Positions 32,966-44,408 of a stretch of 64,000 bases of DNA are shown one piece after another. The position numbers and the translations under genes were made by a program. The stretch is from Tubiluchus corallicola. Taxonomy: Eukaryota > Priapulida > Priapulimorpha > Priapulimorphida > Tubiluchidae. Location of the stretch: assembly GCA_030141605.1 (NCBI GenBank), contig JAQGDQ010000366.1, positions 56,618 through 120,617 on the forward strand. The letters run 5' to 3'. Positions within the stretch are counted from its first letter, which is position 1, and each line of letters starts with the position of its first letter. A model generated the notes under the pieces. The model searched no databases. It was not told where the DNA came from and was given only the letters and a program-made list of their open reading frames with translations.

Positions 32966-35900
32966 GTAAGAAGTCGTTTGGTTTTTATGAAGCCAGACGG
33001 TCGTGACCTGCTGTGTGTCTATTAAAGGAAGACCGGACGATTATTTAGACTCTCTCATTTTAATTTACTGTCCAAAACATACACTTTCCTGCCTATAAAG
33101 GTCAACATTTGTTTCTAACATTCTAATAATTACCTTGGAAAGTTAATTCATGGTAACCCGAACGCAGCTATCGCTTACGTCACAAATTAGCCACTGTTTC
33201 TGCAATGGTAGGTATCTTCCCTTGCACGTCAAGCACTTTTGCACGAGTGTTACTTCTTAAACGCGTGATGTCACGAAAATCGGCTCTACGTCATATGACG
33301 TCAGAAACATGCACAGCCGTTCATGATCATGGTTATTTGTCGGCCAGGCGAATGTGACAAAAAGGCACCGCTGCCAATTTTAGCAGATTCACTGAGCCGC
33401 GCGTAGCTTTGAAAGTTTAACAAAATTTGAGTATCCGAAGTAATTATTATTTAATCTAAGCTTTGAATTTAAAATAACATTCTAATAATTACCTTGGAAA
33501 GTTAATTAATGGTAACCCGAACGCAGCTATCACTTACATCACAAATTAGCCACTGTTTCTGCAATGGTAGGCGTCTTCCCTGTGCATCAAGCACATTTGC
33601 ATTATCAAAAATTGCTATAAGACACTGATGTGGTGTCACGAAAATGAGCTTTGCATCGTATGGTATGGGCTAACGGTCCTCGTGGAAGTTTAAATTTTCA
33701 TATTTTGTGCAGCGTTAGTGCTATTGATACTACTCAAGCTCTGTACGCAATAAGGCGGTATTTAGCTTTGTGTAAGTATAAGGGTTTTTGTCCTTTAAGG
33801 AAATAGAGCCTTTTGTGCTTCAAGCTTTTTAATTAACATATCTCAAAACTGTCAGCCGTAAAATGTGGCTACACTTATACGGCTACACTTTGTTTTGCTA
33901 CACTCATTTACACAAAAGCAATTATGTGGCTACACTCTGTTTTGTTACACTCATTTACACAAAAGCAATTATGTGGCTACACTCTGTTTTGTTACACTCA
34001 TTTACACAAAAGCAATTATACGGCTACACTCTGTTTTGTTACACTCATTTACACAAAAGCAATTATACGGCTTCACTCTGTTTTGTTACACTCATTTACA
34101 CAAAAGCAATTATACGGCTACACTCTGTTTTGCTACACTCATTTATACAAAAGCAATTATACGGCTTCACTCTGTTTTGCTACACTCATTTACACAAAAG
34201 CAATTATACAGCTACACTCTGTTTTGTTACACTCATTTACACAAGAGCAATTATACGGCTACACTCTGTTTTGTTACACTCATTTACACAAGAGCAATTA
34301 TACGGCTACACTCTGTTTTGCTACACTCATTTACACAAAAGCAATTATACGGCTACACTCTGTTTTGTTACACTCATTTACACAAGAGCAATTATACGGC
34401 TACACTCTGTTTTGTTACACTCATTTACACAAAAGCAATTATACGGCTACACTCTGTTTTGTTACACTCATTTACACAAGAGCAATTATACAGCTACACT
34501 TTGTTTTGCTACACTCATTTACACAAAAGCAATTATACGGCTTCACTCTGTTTTGTTACACTCATTTACACAAGAGCAATTATACGGCTACACTCTGTTT
34601 TGCTACACTCATTTACACAAAAGCAATTATACGGCTTCACTCTGTTTTGTTACACTCATTTACACAAGAGCAATTATACAGCTACACTCTGTTTTGTTAC
34701 ACTCATTTACACAAAAGCAATTATACGGCTTCACTCTGTTTTGTTACACTCATTTACACAAAAGCAATTATACGGCTACACTTTGTTTTGCTACACTCAT
34801 TTACACAAAAGCAATTATACGGCTTCACTCTGTTTTGTTACACTCATTTACACAAAAGCAATTATACGGCTACACTCTGTTTTGTTACACTCATTTACAC
34901 AAAAGCAATTATACGGCTACACTCTGTTTTGTTACACTCATTTACACAAAAGCAATTATACGGCTACACTCTGTTTTGCTACACTCATTTACACAAATGC
35001 AATTATACGGCTACACTTTGTTTTGTTACACTCATTTACACAAAAGCAATTATACGGCTACACTCTGTTTTGTTACACTCATTTACACAAAAGCAATTAT
35101 ACGGCTACACTCTGTTTTGTTACACTCATTTACACAAGAGCAATTATACGGCTTCACTCTGTTTTGTTACACTCATTTACACAAGAGCAATTATACGGCT
35201 ACACTCTGTTTTGTTACACTCATTTACACAAAAGCAATTATACGGCTTCACTCTGTTTTGTTACACTCATTTACACAAGAGTAATTATACGGCTTCACTC
35301 TGTTTTGTTACACTCATTTACACAAGAGCAATTATACGGCTTCACTCTGTTTTGTTACACTCATTTACACAAGAGCAATTATACGGCTACACTTTGTTTT
35401 GTTACACTCATTTACACAAAAGCAATTATACGGCTACACTTTGTTTTGTTACACTCATTTACACAAAAGCAATTATACGGCTTCATTTCTATTAGAAATT
35501 CACTGCAGTTAGTAATGGCATGCATTGTCGTTAAATTTGTTGGCATTTCTAAAGGTGCGAGCCATCACAATGCCGCTGCCGATATTTTAAATGCACCTTT
35601 TATCAGAAACAAGGTAGGCGTGATGAAGGCACTGCTGCATTGCTGCGTCTGCATTATTTATAATGATGCACTTTATGGCTTTGTCGATTGCGAGCTTTCG
35701 TACCTTTGAATTTGTTGTTCTCCGGCTTCTGTGATCAGTTTTTGGCAACATTTAAACACAATGCAGTGTGATAGCTAGCAAGTAAGTAAGTTTATTAGTT
35801 TATCACCATTTTTAAAATAGCAAAATACATAACTAAGAGATTTATAAATCTGTATAACATACAATAATATTACAAAGTGCAAAAGTAATTATTGATTAGT

Positions 35901-38900
35901 GGTGAAAGGGTGGCGAAAGAACTATGAGTTATCGAGGTCAGCCACCCTCTCAGAATTGTTACTAATATAATTAATTAGTTAATGCGCATATACCAGGTAA
36001 TTAAAAATGATCTGATTTTGCATTTAAGACGAATGAAAATTGAATTATTATACGAATGCGTTAGTTTATAGTAAAATAATGTTCACTACTGGGAAAGAAG
36101 AGTCACACGTGACTATCTTTAAATAATAATTTAACCATTACGTATTTAAAATTAATATTATGAGAACCTAGAGCAATGAGGAGCACCTAGCATGCTTATT
36201 TGCCAGAATAGATAGCTAATGTCGATACAGACAACTATAGGTCACTTAAGATGGGTGCTGACACATGCTCTCACATGGGCTAAACCTTTCTTTATACCTT
36301 GTGACCTTGACTTTTGGCTTTTTGAACCAAAAACAAACAAAAAATGGATTCGCACTTTCCAGATCTTGCTCTGTTCCTATAGAAACTGGAAGATGGAGAC
36401 AGAGACCATGACATACGCTCGTATGTGACTGTGCATTAGATGGTCATGGTGCAGTTTAAGATGAAGAACACGCGCTATGTCATTGTCAAAAAACTGCATT
36501 TGTCAGATTCAAGGTTGTTTTTAACGAAATTAACAATGAATCTTTATTAAATATTTTCACTCACCAGGATACTAAGTTAGTCATCAATTTTGTGTCTTAG
36601 TGTTTCAAGTTATTTTAATTATTACATAATAAATTTGTTTATTGTTCTTGTTGGACTAATTTTCCTCTTTGTTAAAGGACAAGAAAAGGGGTACCTAAAG
36701 TAGGTTTCGGAAAAATTGCCTTTAAAATTATATTAGTTTACAGCCATTTTATACATATATCGCGCTCTTGCTAAAAGGAATTTTTGTTTGTTTTCATTTT
36801 CAATCTCCCACATTACTGTTCCAATGGCGCCATTACGTGACGTCACCTACGCAAACGTAAATCTGGGGAAGAAAATGAAATGTTAAATTATGTTGCAAAA
36901 AACTTGCCATGCAAAGTTAAATTACTTAGCATTTCGCTTATCTGCTGGAAAGATTTATGTAACTAGAAACAATAATTTAAAATGTTGTGCCAATTGGTAA
37001 ATGTCGCTGGCTCACCCTCCAGGGTGCACCACTCACTAACCAAGAAACGTATTTTTAATCTTACTGACAAGACACAGTAATTTAAAATTTTATTTAGTCA
37101 CATAATAAATTTGTTTATTGTTCTTGTTGGACTAATTTTCTCTATGTTTGGTTCTTGCCCTGTATAATTGTAACTGTTAGTCAATAAATCTTATCTAATC
37201 CAAGTTTTTCTCCCATGATTGCTGATTGTACATTCACCTATTTTGATTTTGTTGTACAGGTGCACAGCTAAGTAAGCTACCTGTGCATTACCATAAAAAT
37301 GATTCATTTCTTTCACAGGACAATCCACAGAAGCTGACACTGGACCACGGTCTCAAAGAGGTTGAGAATGCAATATCCGATGCTGGCGAAATGGATATGA
37401 TGTATATTGTAGATATCATGCCAAATCTACGATTCATGCTCATTGAGGACTTCTTTCTCAAGGAATGCGCAGACGAAATGGCGAAATTTGAGCAGAAGGT
37501 GAGTTTCGATCTGTGGTCTTGTGATTCATGATCATTTGTCCATCAGTTATGTTTGTGGAAGTCATGTTGTTCATCAGTTATGTTTGTTCAAGTCATATTG
37601 TCCATCAGTTATGTTTCTGGAAGTCATGTTGTCCATCAGTTATGTTTCTGGAAGTCATGTTGTTCATCAGTTATGTTTGTTCAAGTCATATTGTCCATCA
37701 GTTATGTTTCTGGAAGTCATGTTGTCCATCAGTTATGTTTCTGGAAGTCATGTTGTCCATCAGTTATGCTTATTCAAGTCGTATTGTCCATCAGTTATGT
37801 TTCTGGAAGTCATGTTGTCCATCAGTTATGTTTCTGGAAGTCATGTTGTCCATCAGTTATGCTTATTCAAGTCGTATTGTCCATCAGTTATGTTTATGGA
37901 AGTCATGTTGTCCATCAGTTATGTTTATGGAAGTCATGTTGTCCATCAGTTATGTTTGTTCAAGTCATATTGTCCATCAGTTATGTTTATGGAAGTCATG
38001 TTGTCCATCAGTTATGTTTATGGAAGTCATGTTGTCCATCAGTTATGTTTATGGGAATCATATTGTCCATCAGTTATGTTTCTGGAAGTCATGTTGTTCA
38101 TCAGTTATGTTTCTGGAAGTCATGTTGTTCATCAGTTATGTTTCTGGAAGTCATGTTGTTCATCAGTTATGTTTGTTCAAGTCATATTGTCCATCAGTTA
38201 TGTTTCTGGAAGTCATGTTGTCCATCAGTTATGTTTATGGAAGTCATGTTGTTCATCAGTTATGTTTATGGAAGTCATGTTGTTCATCAGTTATGTTTAT
38301 GGAAGTCATGTTGTTCATCAGTTATGCTTATTCAAGTCGTATTGTCCATCAGTTATGTTTGTTCAAGTCATATTGTCCATCAGTTATGTTTCTGGAAGTC
38401 ATGTTGTTCATCAGTTATGTTTATGGAAGTCATGTTGTCCATCACTTATGTTTATGGGAATCATATTGTCCATCAGTTATGTTTCTGGAAGTCATGTTGT
38501 CCATCAGTTATGCTTATTCAAGTCGTATTGTCCATCAGTTATGTTTCTGGAAGTCATGTTGTCCATCAGTTATGCTTATTCAAGTCGTATTGTCCATCAG
38601 TTATGTTTCTGGAAGTCATGTTGTCCATCACTTATGTCTATGGAAATCCTATTGTCCATCAGTTATGTTTATTGACATTGTGTTGTCCATCGTTATGTTT
38701 CTGTTTCTACACTAATACATCTTTTTCTGTTTTTTAATGATGCAGTGTTCATGTTTTCTTACAAATTTTGCCAATACGAGCTGCTGTATTGCAAGGAATT
38801 CAAGTGGTTCTCTGTTACTAATTGCATTAACCAAGTCTGCCTGCTGCAAATAATTGAATTGTATGTTTCACTGCTACAACGTGAACAACAGTGCAAAAAC

Positions 38901-41900
38901 TGGTAATATCCAATAATCCATTTTCTTACTTGTGAGATTATAGACCAATTACATACTAAGTTACATCATTACAGCATTATTCATTGTCACTGTTAGCAAA
39001 GTTAAGCAAAGTCTGACATCGTTAGTGACCGGATGGTGACCAATTACATACTAAGTTACATCATTACATCATTATTCATCGTCACTGTTAACAAAGTTAA
39101 GCAAAGTCTGACATCGTTAGTGACTGGATGGTGACCAATTACATACTAAGTTACATCATTACATCATTATTCATCGTCACTGTTAGCAAAGTTAAGCAAA
39201 GTCTGACATCGTTAGTGACTGGATGGTGACCAATTACATACTAAGTTACATCATTACAGCATTATTCATCGTCACTGTTAACAAAGTTAAGCAAAGTCTG
39301 ACATCGTTAGTGACTGGATGGTGACCAATTACATACTAAGTTACATCATTACATCATTATTCATCGTCACTGTTAGCAAAGTTAAGCAAAGTCTGACATC
39401 GTTAGTGACTGGATGGTGACCAATTACATACTAAGTTACATCATTACATCATTATTCATCGTCACTGTTAGCAAAGTTAAGCAAAGTCTGACATCGTTAG
39501 TGACCGGATGGTGACCAATTACATACTAAGTTGCCTCGTTACAGCATTATTCATCGTCACTGTTAGCAAAGTTAAGCAAAGTCTGACATCGTTAGTGACT
39601 GGATGGTGATCACTAGGAAGACTGCTGCCGCTGTTTCTTGTTGCTTGAATAATAATTAATGTTTTCTCTGCTTTATTTTCTAGTATCCCTGTCTGTTTGC
39701 TTTAAACTTGGCCGTGCCAGAGGATAAGTTACCGAATGCGGAGAAATACTGTGCCAAACCGGAAACTGAGAACAGCGATCTACTCAGAGACGAAGTCGAC
39801 GTCTCGCGAACGCAGGTAACGTACTTTATACATGCTTTAGAAATTTTCAACATTAAGATGAACATATATATGTGCATGTATTGCTCATAGTCCTTACGTT
39901 ATACTGGGTGACACAGAAAAAATGTGCTGAAATTTAGACTGTAATAATATTAGATGCAAGTTTAAATTCACGGCATGATATTACATTGTACATTAAAGGG
40001 CAAGAAAAGGGGTGCCTGAAGTAGGTTTCTTTTACTTTAGTACTTAAAGTAAATTTTTTATTGCTTACCTCAGTAAAAACGTGAATTCTACAGGAATCTA
40101 GGACAAGAAAAGAGGTACCTGAAGTAGGTTTGAGAAAAATCTCATTAAAATGGAATTTCTGTTTGTTTTAATTTAAATGAATGCAATCTGTTCCGATGGC
40201 ACCATTACATGGCGTCATATACGCAAACGTAAATCAGGGAAAGAAAGTGAAATGTTAAATTATGTCCCTAAAAACTTTCCATGCAAAGTTATATTACTTA
40301 GCATTTCGCTTACCTGCTGGAAAGACTTATGTAACTAGACTAATAATTTAAAATGTACGTGTCAATTGCTAAAATGTCGTTGATTCACCCTCCAGGGTGC
40401 ACCACTCACTAACCATAAACGTATTTTTTTCTAATTGACGAGATACAGTAATTTAAAATTTTACTTAGTCAGTGACCTATGCACTATATATTCTCTGATT
40501 ATTTTTTCAAACTTTACTCAGTGTTATCTAAACTTGTTTCAAATGGCTTATCGTCAAAATGGCTGCGTCTAACGGTCAAAATGATCTTGATTTAGTAACA
40601 CGTTTCCCTGTACAGCTTTAAGCACTTTAAAAGCCCATAAAGGTCAAATAAGTCAGTCGCCTTACACACCACAAACAGTTACCATCATAAAGTATCTCGT
40701 TTATATAAATGTCTGTAAGGGCAATATATGACTTATAAACACACGACTATGAATATATGAAAAGTCAGGGATCTTTCTCTCACCGCCTGATTGGTACTAA
40801 TACAGTTGACAGTAAAAAAAATGATGTTTGATGTTTGAATTAATAAATTAATTACTTAATTAGTAACGTGTGCGCTACGAATGAATTATTTTTCTCAAAC
40901 TTCATGCATTGTTATCTAAGCTTGTTTAAAACGGCATCTTTAATTCTCAGCCAATAGGGTCCATTCAGACTGAAATGCTTAATGGCACCCCTTACATTAG
41001 TGTTTAATGAATTTACAATCATTGACAGTCCTAAACAAACCTATTCCTGTTTCTGCATCTGGGCTTAATGGCACCCCTTACCTTAGTGTTTAATGAATTT
41101 ACAATCGTTGACAGTTCTAAACAAACCTATTCCTGTTTCTGCATCTGGGCTTAATGGCACCCCTTACCTTAGTGTTTAATGAATTTACAATCATTGACAG
41201 TCCTAAACAAACCTATTCCTGTTTCTGCATCTGGGCTTAATGGCACCCCATACCTTAGTGTTTAATGAATTTACAATCGTTGACAGTCCTAAACAAACCT
41301 ATTCCTGTTTCTGCATCTGGGCTTAATGGCACCCCTTACCTTAGTGTTTAATGAATTTACAATCATTGACAGTCCTAAACAAACCTACTCCTGTTTCTGC
41401 ATCTGGGCTGAATGGCACCCCTTACCTTAGTGTTTAATGAATTTACAATCATTGACAGTCCTAAACAAACCTATTCCTGTTTCTGCATCTGGGCTGAATG
41501 GCACCCCTTACCTTAGTGTTTGATGAATTTACAATCATTGACAGTCCTAAACAAACCTATTCCTGTTTCTGCATCTGGGCTGAATGGCACCCCCTTACCT
41601 TAGTGTTTAATGAATTTACAATCATTGACAGTCCTAAACAAACCTATTCCTGTACTAACTTTATATCCAGTACCTCATAGATTATTAGCAAAATAACCAC
41701 CAGGCTGTAGTTTAGTCACATTGTTCTTGATACCAAACATGATGATGATGTTCACTGTAACAAGGATTGCAACTATTCCAATAGTGAAGTGGCTGCATTA
41801 TTAACAATGTTTACTGCTGTAATAGGCTTCTTTATAAAATCGTTGTAAGCATTACTGCGTTTTCCAGTAATACCCGAGCACTTAGTTTTGCTTAGAGTCG

Positions 41901-44275
41901 TTTCTGAATGAGTTATCTCTAAGCTAGATAATGTGTACTGAGCACGCAGAGCAGTGAAACTTTAAAAACCTGGCAGTTATGGCGTGCCAGTTTCCATAAA
42001 TCTTTCAGTTCTACGACGAAATGAAACTGGAAGTTCTTTTCTCCTCCTCGTTTCTAAGACTTTTCGTGCGATTGTCGTAAATTCTCTTGAAAGTCGAACT
42101 CACCTCAAGGTCTCGTGGAAAAGGATCTGTCTTCCGTTTCGCGTTTATCGCGCAGAAAGTGGCGCGAGTGACCGCCCGCCGCCGTGGCATTTAACGAAAG
42201 AGAAATTGTTAATTTCCCCTCCTGCAGGGCATTTTCTCAAGTGCAAGTGGTTTCTTTTTTTGTACAGACGTAATCGTTGAGGCCAGATGTTCGTGAGGAA
42301 ATCAAATCACTTCAGTTTATCAAGATAAACGTTCTAAAAATGTGACGTTTAAAATTTTCTAAAAAGCAAGAACCAGTAACTCAGCATGTTGGATCTATTT
42401 TACTATTATTACGCAAAATTAGAAAAATAAAACACAGAATTTGCAAAGAACTGCCTATAAAGCATAAATTTGAAATATACTACCTCTGAATAGAAATCTT
42501 CAGGCGTGATGGTTGCTGCCATTCAGTTAATATTAATTATTTATAAATGATGCGTCAAAAAAACGGCTTTAAACGGCAAGAAAAGAGGTACCTGAAGTTG
42601 GTCTCAGAAAAGTTGGCCTTAAAAAATTATATTACTTTATAGCAATTTTAAAAGAAATTTTAGTTTGTTTTCATTTTAAATCTCCCGCAATACTGTTCCG
42701 AAGTCGCCATTACATGACGTCACTACGTAAGCGTAAATCAGGGGAAGAAAAGGAAATGTTAAATTATGTCCTAAAAAATTTTTTCGCTAACCTGCTGGAA
42801 AGACTTCTGTAACTAGAAAAGAATTTTTTTTAATTATTTAAAATGTTTTCACCCATAGATAAAATGTCGCTGACTCACCCTCCAGGGTGCACCACTCACT
42901 AACCCAAAAACGTATTTTTAATCTTATTGACCAGATACAGTAATTTTAAATTTTATTTAGTTAGCGACGTGTGCGCTACGAATCCTCTGATGTTTTTCCA
43001 AACTTTACTCAATGTTATCTAAACCTGTTTCAAATGACCTGTCGTTAAAATGGCTGCGTCTAAAGATCATCGCGGGAGTTTAAACTTACATGTTTTATAC
43101 AGCGTGACTGTCGATTGAAGTCCTGCGTGCAAAAAGGCTGTACGCAAGTGATATAAAATTTCAAGGCGAGTTTTTTAACCTTATAAGTTTATAAGTTTAT
43201 TTATTTCCACTCTGCATCTAACAGTTATGATAAAAATACAGATAATTTCACTGAAGTAATTATAAATATAAATGCAATATTATCCAGAAATTACAAAAGA
43301 GATTCTTATGCAGCATATACACGTGCAAATTACATTACAGAAGAATTTTGATGCATACAGTTTCAGCCTAAAAGCATAGCTTGACAGGCCAAACTGTACG
43401 TGGAAATCTTAAAGAAGTGATTAATAATTGAAATTAAGATAATATATACATAAAAGTGTGGGGGGAGTAGTGAATGAAAGATGAAATGGAGCGAGAACTA
43501 AGAAAAACTGCGGTGTAGGGGGAGTAGTGAATGAAAGATGAAATGGAGCGAGAACTAAGAAAAACTGCGGTGTAGGGGGAGTAGTGAATGAAAGATGAAA
43601 TGGAGCGAGAACTAAGAAAAACTGTGATCATGATTATAAAGTGTTCAGTAACCTGTTGAAGTTTATGTTTATGAAGGGTTTTCTTGTGCTTTAACAGCCA
43701 GTTATCACTCTGCTTGCTTTCATTCCTGTGTAATTTCTACTGTAATGTTTTTATGTTAATACGTATAAGCATATTAGGGTAAAATGGAACACTGCTTATA
43801 GAAAAATATTTGATTTTAGACAAAATGAAAGCGTCAAATTGTTAATGTATTTCTCTGGCACAATGCCTGCGAATTATTTAATAGATAGTCGAAAATTAAA
43901 CTTTGTGAGAAAAATTGCAAAGTCTTGTAAATTGAGAATTCCAAAGCTATGCTACTATGTAAATAACAGTCAAGTAAATTTAAGATTCGAATATGGTTGT
44001 ACTGTAGATCTAAATGAAAATGTAAAATTAAAGGTTAAGAACTCATTTAAAGATTATATTTTAAGATATCTATTATAGCTCCTTTACAACACTGTATAAT
44101 GTAATATAATTACAAGGGAACTACAATGTGTGGTTATTATAAAGTTGAATGTCTGTAGATATGTTACTTTACTAACATCGCATTACCTGTTTTACTAACA
44201 TCTTTATCTTTGTAAACTGTATATTTTTATACGAAATAAACTCATAATAATAATAATAATGGTATTAATAATAAC

Positions 44276-44360
<85 letters not shown>

Positions 44361-44377
44361 GCAGCAGCAGCAGCAGC

Positions 44378-44408
<31 letters not shown>

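Noticed and set aside
33863-35709. ORFs of 473, 523 and 614 codons on the plus strand
   Set aside because: They are three frames of one stop-free 47-bp minisatellite lying in an intron; no exon signals and no non-repeat protein sequence except a chance run-out.
37521-38737. ORFs of 384-395 codons on the plus strand
   Set aside because: Same effect from the 31-bp minisatellite; all three frames open equally.
41984-42280. 98-codon plus ORF as a coding exon between exons C and D
   Set aside because: Exon C to exon D already continues the adenylate kinase helix without gap, and the frame from the candidate acceptor stops after 23 codons.
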